Of a stretch of 64,000 bases of DNA, positions 51,213-64,000 are shown piece by piece (the first letter of the stretch is position 1; the number at the start of each line of letters is the position of its first letter). A program made the translations under genes and the position numbers. Source of the DNA: Rotaria macrura (taxonomy: Eukaryota > Rotifera > Eurotatoria > Philodinida > Philodinidae); assembly GCA_900239685.1 (NCBI GenBank), contig OENT01000533.1:1-64000 (forward strand), in the 5' to 3' direction. A model generated the notes under the pieces. That model did no database searches, was not told the origin of the DNA, and saw only the letters and a program-made list of their open reading frames with translations.

Positions 51213-54200
51213 ATGAAACGTACAGGATTTGCATATATGTTTGCGTTGCTCGGTGGTGTTTTTGGTTTACATCATCTTTATCTGGGTCGCACTCAACATG
51301 CTTTATTATGGTTTACAACGTTTGGTGGTTTCGGTGTCGGTGTCTTTTATGAAATCTTGTTTTGTATCAAAAAATATGTCAATGAGGCAAATAATGTTCA
51401 TTCCATACTTGCTACGTATGAAAAAAAAATGCGAGAACGAAAATCACCAGCTTTTGAATTAATAAGATTTATTGGTGGGAATACAATGAGAAATATTTCT
51501 TTAATGAAAATTAATATTATTGTTTTGTTTTCTTTCAAGGTCAATATATAACTGCTGTCTTTTATGGCTTTATAACATATTATGCTTTTCCTGATACGTG
51601 GCTTTCAAAGAGAATGCTATTATTAATTAATGGACTTTGTTGCGCTTTCGCCATTGCTTTTGGTAGATAAACACGATTGAAATTATTAGATTCGCTTCTA
51701 TTTTCATTGAATTCTATTAGGTACACACTTGGCAGGTACACTTGGTCCTCGTCGATGTTCGTTTATATGGCCATTGTTAGGTGCTTTACTTGGACTACCA
51801 TTTTTAATTTGGAATAATGATTCATCGCCATCATTCAATATAGTAGCATTTTTTTCATGCTGTCTATTAGAATGGAAAATTGACTGGGATCCAGAATATT
51901 TTCCGAAAAAAACGGAATCGGAAGTATCGTCGACGAAAAACAAAGAACGACAGCGACGTCACATTATTAAACGTTGTATTATACTTGGCATCGGCGCATG
52001 TGTATTTGGATCGATATTAGCAGCAGCCGTTTATCAAAATTTACATGTCGATATCAATGGCGAACGTGTTAAGATAAAAGACGTGCTAGCCGATTTTTTT
52101 AAATCACAAGAATTCATACAATTGTATCAGCAATTAGCCAGTGTTATGAAACAGTTATATACTTTTTATTTACAATTTGGATTGAAAGGCATATGGAGAG
52201 AGATATGGGCAATTTTAGACAACGAAAGTCTGAAGCAAGCATTCGAAGTAAATTCATTTATATGAAAAGACCTTTACCAACAAGATTCATCAAAACGATA
52301 GCTCTAAAATCATCTGTGTATAAGTCATGTTTCAATTGTCAGATATTATCGAATTCGAGTAAATTTTAGAACTTAAAAAGTTACACTTCCAATGTATGTG
52401 TTGCCAATATTTTTTAGTATCAAATAAGACTAGTAGCAGTAGTCAAACCGGTTAATTGAAAAGCCGTTGACTTTCGATGATTTTCTATCGAATTTTCAAC
52501 GTTTATTATCTAGAGGTTTAATTATTTTGACATTTTGAACAAAATTCTTTCAAGATCTGAGTAGATGCTTCGTCTTGAATAGTGTTTCGAACTTGCACTA
52601 GCAATATCAAAGTAATAATATTTTTTGTCAAGTAAGAATTTTCTCAAATACTGATCTAAAGGAATTCTTTATCTGCAGTAAGTTTTGAATAAAATTTCGA
52701 CAACTCTATCAAATTCAAAGTTTCTAAACATTCCTATTAGAATAGTTAAGAGTCGAAAGTAGCTATATCGTATGAAATCTTTCGGTGTGCACCGATTATT
52801 TCATAGGTTTTTTCGAGTACAACACTATGTTTAGCATCAAAATCGTAGTATTGACTTTAGACTCGAAAATCAATCCCAAGATAGCTATCCTGATCATCAG
52901 AATATTTTGATTGTGTAAGCTGAAGCGAAAAGAATTCTCTGTAAGATGCTACAATATTTTGAATAATGCTCTGCTACGATGAGTAACGGCGAACACATCA
53001 AATAATTACATTTATGATGTCATAATTTAAGAAGAATAGTATATTTCAGATATTTATCTCTGCGCAATCTATCCATAGACCGAACACCAGACTTACTTTT
53101 TATTTAAATAACTATATGCAAATGAGAAACGTTAACAAATCTAATTACGAATGAAAATCACAAAAGTATCAATTCGGATAGTTTTAGATTAGAGTTCATC
53201 TGACTCACTTGATATTGGTCTGATCGATTAACTTGATTTTTAGTTTTATTCTCATTAAGAGTTATGACAATTGTTCTATAGTACACTTTTATTTTTATCA
53301 TACTTTTAGTCTTTCACACTTTCTATTAAGAAACACATTGTTTGTCATCGAATTTATCGACAGATTTTGACATGTGTTATACAAAAACATGATTTCTGTA
53401 GAGCATTTTATATGAAAGATGTTCGAATAGCAACCGTCACATGAGCATTTCCTGAAATTCTCGTATGTACACACACTCGAGGCATTTTTTGAGAAATTCT
53501 ATTCTCATTGATTGCTTTTTATTGTTTCAATAACTATGTGAGATTGCAGAAACTGTGTTCCTTATGGAGCTTTTTTACTAATGTACTCAAATGCACCTCT
53601 ACAAATAGATTGTTTTGTATTGAAATGTATCCAAACTTCTAATTTAACTATGATTTGTCTTCAAATGAAAAAAGAACCCAAAGAATTAAAAAGATCATTT
53701 CAGTTTGACAATCCGTTGGAAAGGTGAAGGAAAGATCACACATGGAGACTAATATTATTTTGAAATCATTGTTCCGACTAGTTCGTACAACTAGGTTTGT
53801 CTCTGTTTGAAAATCGTTATTACTACATTATGTCAGGAATTTCAGCATTTTCAAAAGGTTAAGACATATCTTCGATGAAAAACAAAAACGATTTATCTAC
53901 TAAACATCGAATACTCTAAAGTTATTACATCGTGTTGCATTCGACTAAATTATTGTCCCAATTGTTTATATGTTATGTATTATCATCGATTCGTGAGTCG
54001 ATCAACAAGGAGAGGATGTTTTACTTCAATTTACCGAAAAATCCAACGAGAGCTCCATGGCTGATAATTATTCTAGCATTGAAAATCATGAATTCAATCT
54101 TTCTTTTTAACAAAGCTTACTTAAGAAAATATTTTTCCTCAGTGTATAGAAACCTTAAAGAAGAGATATTTCATGTGACGTGAAAGTCATGAATATTTTT

Positions 54201-54804
54201 TTTAAATCGAAACTTTCAAAATATCAAATAAAAAACTAGTGTCCTGACTAAGTAGTTAAGTTTCATCAAACTATATGCATGTATATATAAATCAAAATTA
54301 ATTGACATGCATTCTACTTTAATCCTATTCTTTGCCTCATGTTAAAGTATTCATTCGCATCCTAACTAGAATAGTTACAATAGAATTCTGTATCCAACTG
54401 TTCTTCGGTAGTACGATGACGAATTAGAAACCGATCGATGCTGCTGATGATAGGATTGCATCAACGAATTTTATGACTATTATATACGTATATAAGCTAC
54501 AGGATATCTTTTATTCAGGTGCTTGACCTTGATTCTGATGCTTCACAAAAAGAAATAGAAGTTCAATGTAAAGCTTTATCCCGTAAATGGCATCCAGATC
54601 GATATCGAGTATGACAATATAATTATTTATTCTTTTTTACTTAATTTTTAAAAACAATAAAATTGTTCATATCAATAGAATCCTGATGAAAAAGCACTAG
54701 CTGAAGCAACATTTATGAATGTTCAACAAGCATGTGACCGTCTATGGAATGATCGTAAACGACGTCAAGTGATAAATAAACAAAAACGTGAAAATCCAAA
54801 TTGA
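51213..54804 (+). CDS. DNAJC22: DNAJC22 (wurst-type TM2/J-domain membrane protein)
   Basis: Exons 51213-51474, 51540-51662, 51721-52247, 54519-54608 and 54679-54804 give 375 residues. The N-terminal TM2-like domain (GFAYMFALLGGVFGLHHLYLGR, then HALLWFTTFGGFG) and later hydrophobic helices match DNAJC22. The C-terminal J domain (about 304-375) carries the HPD motif in KWHPDRYR, which recruits and stimulates Hsp70. The Drosophila orthologue wurst works in clathrin-mediated endocytosis and airway maturation. The upstream TTG at 51195 is in frame, but homology begins near the ATG at 51213. Donor 1 is gtggga, slightly unusual. A 2,271-bp intron (52248-54518) separates the membrane part from the J domain. 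CDC27 starts 245 bp downstream on the same strand. Confidence 0.9.
52248..54518 (+). other. Long intron of DNAJC22
   Basis: 2,271 bp, the longest intron in the window. AT-rich; no nested gene or repeat was recognised on either strand. The + open frame at 53932-54183 has no family match. Confidence 0.4.
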
Positions 54805-55049
54805 TAAATATTGTCGAATTTTTCGTTTACTGATACATGGCATCTGATTTGTTCTTTTTTTGTTGTGTTTTCTGCAATCTGTGACCATAGTTTAAACAGT
54901 AATTTTCTCTTCTATCGGTGATGGATATTTTTAACTACGATAATAATTGAATTCTATTGTTATTTCAGTTTGTTTTAGTTTTAGATCTTTATCATTATTC
55001 TTATTATTAATGTCCAAATTAGTTCATATTTGATCTGTTTTTCATTTGA

Positions 55050-58000
55050 ATGTCAGTCGCAATCGATTCTATTAAGGTTTATATCAACCAATTCATTCAA
55101 AATTTTGATTATCCTGATGCTATCTTTCTTGCCGAACGTCTCTATGCCGAAGGTAAAATTTATGAACATTGAAAAGAGCAGTTCATTGAGAAAAACTCAA
55201 ATTATTTTACATTTGTAGTCAAAAACGATGAAGCAATTTATTTATTAGCTCGTACCTATTACTTAAGTGGTGATAAAAGTAAATCCTATTGGCTATTACG
55301 TAATTCATCAATTGAACATGTGCCTGTAGCAAAGCTTCTACTAGCAAAATGTTGCTTTGATACAGATAAGTATGTATTAATGATAAGAAGTCATAAGAAA
55401 GAAAAACGAACATTAATTGATATATCTCAATTATAGACTTCATGAAGCTGAATCAATACTTGTTGGGAATAGTTCATCCATAAACACACTCGCATTAGAT
55501 GATTTTGTCAATGATCATGGTGATCAAGCTGCACATGCCTTGCAATTATTAGCGAAAGTTTGCGAGTATGTTTATTTGGTTTTATGTTGAAAGAAAAATA
55601 TCGTTGAACTGTATTCCATTGGTTTTTCTCGATGTTACTGTAAAAAATTTGAGACAATATTGTAATCTATTGAAAAGTGAATTCTAATTCGATGTCGGTA
55701 AAGATCTATTTGTCGTCGAATTTCTTACAAAAAAGTCTTCATGTTTGCGTTTTCGATTGATCTTTATTGTTACGACATTAGTTGCTAGAACCACCTTGTT
55801 CTTTACTTGAACAGATAATGATAGTTACAATTGAAATCGCAAAAAAAAGGGGAATTGATGGAAGTATTCTTAGGAATAAGACTACGCCTAAAGATATCCA
55901 AATGTTCTCTATCATCTGTGACCGAACTTGAACTTTACAGTCTATTAATCAAGTCTTACATTTTCGTTAACAAGTGAATTTTTTTCTGTATGAGTTTGAA
56001 GAAAATCTAGAGGATCATGGCAACAAAAGAATTGTTTTATTTTCATTTAGAAAATCAGATCGTCATCAAAAAGCAAGTGAATGTTATCGAAAATCATTGA
56101 AATTAAATCCATTTCTATGGTCATCTTTTGAAGCATTATGTAGACTGGGTAAAATTGTTGTTATTAGTTTTTGCATAATGATAGTTAACTTATTTACACG
56201 GTATCTTTGTTTAGGCGAACGTGTTGATACAAGTATATTTTGCTCAGCCGCAATCAAAGCCAGTCGATCCATAACGGAGCAGAATCAATCACAGACCTGT
56301 CTCATCCCTTATTCAGAATCAATAAAAGATATTCCGAGTGAAAATCAAGTCACTGAAAATGTTTGTCTATAGTTGAATCAGTTTCTTTTTCTATTGAAAG
56401 TAACTCTCTCTTGTTCGTTGTTTTACAGTCAATGAATATAAGTTCAAACCTTCCTATAAAAGACCGTTCTCAACAACGTTTATTACAAGCGCCAGCAACT
56501 GTCATGAAACTAACAGATTTCATTTTGAATGTTGGTTCAACCAATATCTCTGGTGTCATAACATCAACACCAATCGGTTTACTTTCTGAACAATTAGAAG
56601 ATAACGATAAATATACCCCACCAACTATAAAACCACCTGATTACATACCCTCGTTGCGTAATCCACCGTTAGCACCCAAAAGACAAAATACTCGAATGAT
56701 GTATGAGTAGACAGGAAATTTCAAGAAAACAAAATTCTATTATTTCTTTTCATTCTTTTCTTGCAGATCACAGTACGGATTCGACAATACAACAACGCCA
56801 ACATCAACAGCGACCATTCTACATAGACATGAAATTGCATCCACATCTATAAATGATACACGAAAAATAGCTAGTACACGAAAAGTATGTGTATTTTTCA
56901 CTTGTCATTAGGAAGAAATAGGTCTGTTGGCTATATGCGAGTGAATCTCTCTACGAAATAGAAGAGTTTAAGTTATCCTATCGCTCTGAAAAGTGATTCT
57001 TTAGGCACCACTTTCAATACAGTTGTAACTTCATTATAATCGATTTCATTTACTTCACATGGTACGGGATATCTGCCGAATTTGAACAGTGTGTGCGTGT
57101 AAAAGAGAAATGAAAAACGAGTACTTCGTGATGAGCGCATAGATATTGGATATGTTTCTACGCAATTCTGTGGTACTTCGAGCTCTTCTAGCGGATCTCT
57201 ACACAGATCCATAATTGTCATACTCTGATTGATTCTGTGACCCGATTCGTCTCGATACTCAAGTCAAAAATATGTCCTACAGTTTTTCATTCATTCGCAT
57301 TCAGCAGTTAGTGGGCCTGTGGATGATGAAGATTTTCTTTGACAATACCACGTTAAGACAGTGACTATGTATAATGTACTAGTTTAGTGAGCACAAAAAC
57401 AATTTTAGAAAATTATCCTCTATTTAACGAGCGATTATTCTGTTTTTAATAAAAAAATTTCGCCGAGAGAATCGAATTTCAGCAAACCAGTTTCGCAAAT
57501 TTTTCTTCCAAAAAATTTCGTTTCGTTTTCTATCAAAGACGGGATTAGATAAAATCTAGATATATGTGAGAGGATGTGATTTATTTTTATTAATCTGACA
57601 GATATATGAAGAAATCTATGTCCATGATCAAGAGAACTCTAAATGAAAAAAAAATGTTGGAATCAACTCTTAGTGTATTGGTAACTCTCATCGCGTGTAC
57701 GTATCAGAATTTACAGACAGGTTGTTTGAAAAGTCCAGTTAATTACAACATAAGAAATCTAACTTGTGAGACACATTACAAACTTCACGGGTAATTTTGC
57801 TTTTGTGTTCTGATGGGGGGTTATCATTTTTTGAAAATGATCTTCTGCTGTTTTTTTCCGAAAAAAAAACACGACAATATTTGAATTTTTATTTTTATCT
57901 TTGAGGAAAATAAATCGATTCGTTCAACGTCAAAACGTAATACACGTGTGACAAAAATACGTCCACCTTGTACAGATACGAGTATAACACCAGTACCATC

Positions 58001-60233
58001 ATCCGAATCTCCAAATAAAATGACAACACGATCGCAAGTGAGATCAAGTAATACAAATATGAACTGCTCTGGGGATGCAGAGACAATAAATAAACGTGAA
58101 CGACAAAGAAAAAGTCAATCGAATCAACGAACACCTGGTTTGTTGACTATGGTGATAATATTGATGATTTTAAATCCTTTTTTTCCTTTCTTAAAGAAAT
58201 AGTTGAAAATATAATAAATGTATTCAAATTACTTGGTCAAGGCCTTCAACATTTATCGCAATTTGAATGTCGACAAGCAATTGAATTATTTGAAACAATA
58301 TCACTAAAACATCTTCATACACCATGGGTACTATCACATTTAGCTAATTGTTATTATCATTTACATGATTATCAAAAGTCATCACTTATTTATCGAGAAT
58401 TACGTACTAAATTTCCATACCATATTGATGGTCTAGAATATTATAGTACGGTTCTTTGGCATTTAAAAGATGATATTGCATTAGCCACATTAGCACATGA
58501 ATTAACGGAAACTGATCGGAAACATCCAGCTGTAAGTATGAGTCTCTTATTTTTATCTAGTTATCCTCCTGTAGAAAATATAATTTAGTACGATTGTCAA
58601 ACATAGTTGAAATTCTTTTATCAAACATCATTAGATAAGCTCTGTTGAGACTGAAAAATTCGAACAAAATTCAAATCATGGATTTCTCATCGAAATGATG
58701 TAATCAATTGAATAAATATTATTAATTGAATACAATCGTTTTTCTCACATCAAAAGTTCTGTGTTATGCCTGAAAATTCATAGTTATTCGAATATCATGT
58801 TAGATGAGACTAGTGTTGATGCGAAACTAAAAAGAATCCGATTTGAATTTGAATACATGAAAAAGGTAAACTTAAAAAAAACACATCTAGAAATCGAGAA
58901 TAGATAATGTTCATATGGTTCATCATTTGTTTTACAGATAATATTAATCTTGAAATAATTTTCTTCGTTCTGTTATTAAAGATTAAAAAAGTGATTTTCT
59001 ATCTTTCTTATGAGTAACTAAATATTGTACATTACATTGTGTCCAGATTCTCGTCACATTGAATTTTTTAATTGAATACTTTTCAATTTTATGTATTATA
59101 ATCAAAATTCTGGAAAAGTTTCTATCATTGATGACTCTATATGAGATACGTTTATGCGGTTCAGAAGTTTGTTCTTTTCCTAATGTATTCTTAAGTCTCA
59201 AAACAGACTACTGCTGGGCGCACGAATTATTTGTCATTTTTACTAATCTAGCTATTCTGAAAATTCTATATAAACTTAAGTGTTCAGTGCAAAAATTCGA
59301 GGTGAATCATTTCTGAATTCTATGAATAGATAAAGGTAAAATACTAAGACACATATTCTAACTCATAAATGAGTTTTCTTTTTGATAGAAATTGCTCCAT
59401 TTGATTTATTTTGATTGTCAAATTTTCTTTCTGTTGAATAAACAAATTTACCGCGATTTTGTCCTATCAAAGATATAGAATAATTCAATTGTACGAAACT
59501 CTTAGTTACGGTTTGGCAAAGTACAATTTTCTTATCTTTTATAGAGTTGGTGTGCATCCGGAAATTGTCTTAGTCTTAATCATGAATATGATAAGGCTAT
59601 TCAAGCATTTAAGCGTGCAATTCAATTAGCACCAGAATCTGATTACGCATATACATTATTAGGCAATGAATATTCATTAGTGGATGAACTCGAGCGTGCT
59701 ATGGCATGTTTTCGTAAAGCTATTCAATTAAATCCAAGAAGTTATAAAGCATGGTAATTGATTTTCATATGCATTTTTTGAAAATATTTTTCGTCTCGTG
59801 TTCAGGAATGGTGTAGCGATGGTGTATTTAAAACAAGAAAAATTTCAATCAGCTGAATTTCATTTCACAAAAGCAACAAACATATTTCGGACTAATCCAG
59901 ATCTTATTTGTCATTTAGCAGTGGTAAGAAATATGTTTCGACTTTGAATTCTATTATTTTTTAATTTTTCTTCTAGGCTCAACATAAATGCAATCGATCG
60001 GAAGGTGCATTAGCTTTACTAAATGATGCACTTAAAATTGATCCAAAAAATGCTCTATGTAAATTTCATAAGTAAGATTTCATGATTTCCGTTTAAGCAC
60101 TGGTTCAACGATTTATTTTCCTAGAGCTGGCCTTCTATTACATCTCGAACGATATCACGAAGCTTTAACAGAACTTGAACAATTACGACAAATAGCACCT
60201 AAAGAATCACTTGTTTATTACTTACTTAGTAAA
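55050..60233 (+). CDS. CDC27: CDC27/APC3, TPR subunit of the anaphase-promoting complex (3' end missing)
   Basis: Thirteen in-phase exons: 55050-55152, 55219-55369, 55437-55565, 56051-56148, 56215-56360, 56429-56700, 56767-56884, 57906-58137, 58197-58531, 59545-59753, 59806-59923, 59977-60071 and 60125-60233. They encode about 705 residues (human about 824). The N-terminal TPR module (DAIFLAERLYAE; LLAKCC; ASECYRKSLKLNPFLWSSFEALC) is followed by a low-complexity Ser/Thr/Pro linker and the C-terminal TPR superhelix (WCASGNCLSLNHEYDKAIQAF; YAYTLLGNEYSL; IDPKNALCKFH; APKESLVYYLLSK). CDC27 is a nuclear APC/C scaffold that binds the IR tails of CDC20/CDH1. The frame stops at a good donor (gtatgt, 60234); the final TPR and tail exons are not seen, so they may lie beyond the window. 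Confidence 0.93.
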
Positions 60234-63200
60234 GTATGTTCACACTCAAAACAAAAAAAGAACTACAGATTAAAAGATGCCAAAACTAAAGAAAAACCAA
60301 GAAAACTAATTCTTTTCGATAGTCTTCTTATGGAATCGAGTTATATTTGTTGTAACGATTTTTCTAATTTATACATAACTAATGAGAAAATCGTATCATG
60401 GAACTACACTGATAGATACATATGGTGATAAGTACGATTCCATAAAAATTTTTACTGTAGAGAAGGAAGATTGATCATGTATATAGATATTTAGGTAAAC
60501 TCGATATTTATGGTATGCGTCGATGAAAGAAAGTTTCTTGGAATAAATTATATTTCAACAGAAACAAGAGAATTTTCTCCATAGAAACTGGATTTTTTTT
60601 GGAAAATGATTGTCGCTGCTTGTAAAAAACAATCTTTATCATAGTTTCTGAATTTGATTCTCCAGAAAATATCTCCATTTTAGTGAAAGAATTCATTTTA
60701 CTCGATCCTTAAGATGAACTCTTCGCAGCTTCTCGAATAAGATGAATACATTCTTGCATAAAGAATTGAAGTTCAAATAATAGATCCTAGTGACGATAAG
60801 TTTCTCGCAGGAAAAATCAAAATTCAGCGAGATGAGACTAGCACTCATTGACAATAAGTTAGATTATACAGAGTAGAGTCAACAATATTTTTCTCCCTTT
60901 GACTGCACACAATAAAAAAAACTAATAGAATAAAGACACGTTCTTTTGTTTTATTGAGCCATGAATGCGTTTGTAAGGTTCTAACAGTGCAAGAGTTATA
61001 TAGAAATAAGAGGGAGAGAGAGAAAAAAGGCATCAAGTGAAGATAAAGACACAAATACAATAGCGGGACTAGCGATGTATCCAACAAAGAAGAATAGTAA
61101 CACAGAAGAACAAATAAGAGAATAAAAGTATGATAACAAAGATGCAAGTAACCATGCTGTCATAGTATAAGAAAAATTGAGACTTCATAAGAACAATGGC
61201 GTTGGCTGGTTGATTAGAAAATCTCTGGTAAATTTTTCAAAATACACATATCCTCTATTTCGTACTCAATGATGGAGCACGATACTCAGTTAGATGCACA
61301 CTATTACATCATCTTTTGACTGACAGATTTGTTTCGTGTACATCTAGTTACATTAGTAGTTCGCTATGAATAGACTCTGTGAAAACTTCTGTACAACGAT
61401 ATAAATATAGGAAGGATCTACTCTCCATCAAAATTTCGTCAATTACATACGTAAAAATGCTATCAGGCAATTGAAGACAGTGCATCGTTATTTTCAGTGA
61501 AGTGACATGGAAATGAGAAAGATGATCGGGTTGCTTCTCTCTACATAATGGAAACTATGTAAATAACCAAGTAAATAAGGGTAATACATAGTATTGAAAA
61601 AGTTTTTTTCTCAATATTGTAGACGTAGTAGCCGTCCGTTTACAGGCATTTACTTTGGCTACTCTTTACTTGGTCTCAATAATTGTTTTATGTATAATCA
61701 CATACTAGCTAATCTTAAACTTGATTCAATACTCTACGTATTTGAATTCTTTGATCAACCAACTTTATGTTTTTTCTCAAAGAAAAAAAATTTAAAACTT
61801 TGAATTTTCAATAGTGTGTGCAGACCGTATGTCTTCGGTCTCATCATCAAGCTTGATTGGTTGTATAGCAAGGATAGAATAGAACCCAAGAGACTTTAGA
61901 AATGAATTTAATCTTCGTTCTAGATCTAAAAATTATTCGTAATATCTATCACCTATTCGGTCTGTAACTATTGCAGCTAAAAGATCAGCAAACATAAAAC
62001 TTGAGAAAACACTAAGAAAGTTAGATGTATCTGAGTCATATATGATAATAGTAGTTGATGTCAAGATTAAATCCTTTGATTAGCCTCTGTAAATCCTTTC
62101 GTTTTCACAAGCACGTTTCTATCCATTGAAGTGATGACTGCGATACACATAATTTTCTTACTTTTCCAATGCACCCTTCAAACGAACGTTGATCAAAAGC
62201 CAATTTGTAGTTCATGCAAACTATTGCAATCGGCGAACAATTGAACATGATTGAAGATACTTGTTCGAGACCTATAATAACTTTGATTTGCAGCCGAGAA
62301 TTTTCTCGATATCCTTGTTGTGTGTAAGGATTTAGAGGTAGTTTTTTACTACTACTCGAACCTGTGCGAAGAACAATTTTCATTGATTTTCAAAACTATA
62401 TACTCAATCAAGATATTGATCCAGTTGCCGGTGGTAAACGAATCGCATCCGTTTTTGCTTATAAGGGAACTCTAACATCTTTGAAGTCTTCCAGTATACT
62501 CACTTTCGCAAGAGACAGATTGAAAATTTTGATCATCAAACCTCAATACTTTGTCGGTACGAATTGAATCCTAATCTTACACAAGCCATGTACATCAAAA
62601 TATCATATACTTGACAAGTTTTATCGATCTGAGTGCATTGACTGTTAAATTGGCTAATCTAACAAAATTTAATTCAAATGAATACACTAGCCGTAGTATA
62701 AGATATTCCTCCACAGCATACGAATACGAACGATAATTAACACAAACCTGACTATTGCTGAAGATTTCCATTGCACTTTGAATGGAACCAAAATAAGTTC
62801 TAGCAAATCTTATGTTCTGTTAAAATTGAGTTTTTTATCTAATAAGGTTTCTGATTTGTGAATCAGACATTTTAATATCATCAGAAAATACCATCCTATT
62901 AGTAGGCAAATCAACAGTTTTTTAATTACCAGTGATAGTTGAGGTGGAATAGGTGGCATCAACGAAACAATAAAACTATTTCCCATCTTGAAAAGTCACT
63001 TATCCTCATCCAGTAAACTGCTGAATGAATCAACATTTTAAACATCTAGTAGTATACAATATTCATCATTTTTACTTTTAATCATAGATAATCGATAATT
63101 TAGGAATAGAATATCCATGTTATGTTGATGTTTGAAATGAAGGGCTATTTCTTGTCTTTAATATCACCGGTTATCAATCGAATAACAAATCGTGCACATT

Positions 63201-64000
63201 GAAATCTTGCTCGTGTGTATTTTGTTGAAGCCATTCCAATGCTTTGGTGATGTTGACGAGTACCTAACTGTTGATACTATCACTGTATACTCAAATTCAT
63301 TGTTGTACAATGAGTATTTCTGCGATCCGCGGTGTTAAATGCTCCTTTGTTGTTCTACTGCTACCGGTGATAATGCATCGATAATTTAATGTAGTTGTTC
63401 TCTTTTCTTTGCTTTTCATAAACAACTACCGTACATTACTCGTCTATGTCATCTGAATGCATATATATTGGGTAGAATGTGCAGGTCAATTAACCGAGTG
63501 TACATTCTGAATGTTGGTATTATCATGATCTCGAAATTTTGAATCATGCTCATATTCGTTCACAATGTGAAGTGAATTTCCAATCAGTTGTGTTTTTTGC
63601 AATGAATTTTCGATGCTGATGTTATTTGTAAATGTGAGAGAGCGAGAGACGTTACGTTCTATCGAAAAATAGTTATGATTATTCGTTAACACAACTAGTA
63701 AGATTACAGAATGAAATTCGTAAGTCTCATACTTAAAGAATCAAAGGAGAAATCAACAATTACAATGAATGCATGTGTATGTATATGTGTGTAGAAGCTA
63801 TGTGTAAAAGGTCTTGGTAAAAAATTTTTCTTCGATTTTCGATCACTTATCATTTGTAACCAAGAGTAAGAAATAATTCGCTAGAAAACAAATTTCATTC
63901 GGACTTGAACGGGATTTATTAAGAACAAATATTTGACGAAGATCAGAATGACGTTCTTACAAATAGAGTAGTTTCGAAGAAATTGCTAAATATGTTTTCT
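60234..64000. other. No recognisable gene after CDC27 exon 13
   Basis: About 3.8 kb, possibly a long CDC27 intron. The CDC27 frame stays open for 64 codons past the donor (to about 60425), but the translation is not TPR-like. The open frames at 61594-61803 (+), 62105-62383 (-) and 62364-62567 (+) have no family similarity and overlap each other in part. An AG-rich run lies near 61010-61026. Confidence 0.4.

Noticed and set aside
53932-54183. Possible nested gene in the DNAJC22 intron
   Set aside because: No domain, no splice partners, and codon use like the surrounding non-coding DNA.
62105-62567. Overlapping opposite-strand open frames after CDC27
   Set aside because: Neither shows a recognisable domain, and neither gives a TPR continuation for CDC27.

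Overview
This 64 kb window is animal nuclear DNA: AT-rich, with genes in many short exons, GT-AG introns mostly of about 45-70 bp and a few of 0.5-2.3 kb. Gene content (ciliary factors ZMYND10 and STPG1-like, a GRAF-type RhoGAP, CDC27, DNAJC22, class A GPCR) is metazoan. Compact spacing, AG acceptors just upstream of several start codons (as in spliced-leader trans-splicing) and one gene with bacterial-looking affinities together suggest a bdelloid rotifer (Rotaria/Adineta-like). That assignment is inference; no species marker is visible.

Layout. 1-5.3 kb: decayed coding remnants (a ClpB/Hsp104 piece on +, an unrecognised gene on -). 5.3-9.5 kb: a tight + cluster mL40 - CENPV-like - STPG1-like with gaps of 81 and 61 bp, a candidate operon. 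11.8-13.1 kb (-): AAA ATPase resembling bacterial proteins, with two introns. 16.0-21.0 kb (+): dual-specificity phosphatase, then ZMYND10. 22.3-25.2 kb (+): FBXO15-like F-box protein. 28.8-29.7 kb (+): GPCR-like protein. 29.8-35.1 kb (-): ribosomal protein eL6, ankyrin protein and an ERG4/ERG24/DHCR7-type sterol reductase. 36.9-43.2 kb (+): BAR-PH-RhoGAP-SH3 protein in 22 exons. 45.7-48.5 kb (-): TTK/Mps1-like kinase and a single-pass EGF membrane protein. 51.2-54.8 kb (+): DNAJC22. 55.0-60.2 kb (+): CDC27, whose last exon(s) are not seen. 60.2-64 kb: no recognisable gene.

Most genes are ordinary housekeeping, ciliary or signalling genes with consistent reading frames across hand-built splice junctions. 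The items most worth follow-up are the bacterial-like AAA ATPase with introns, the closely packed gene groups with acceptor-like sites before their start codons, the ClpB remnant, the sterol reductase, and the kinase with altered catalytic-loop and DFG residues. I did not find a clear multi-gene novel system such as a defence island, secondary-metabolite cluster or intact transposon. All exon boundaries were inferred by eye from reading frame, splice signals and family knowledge; no alignment or database search was run.
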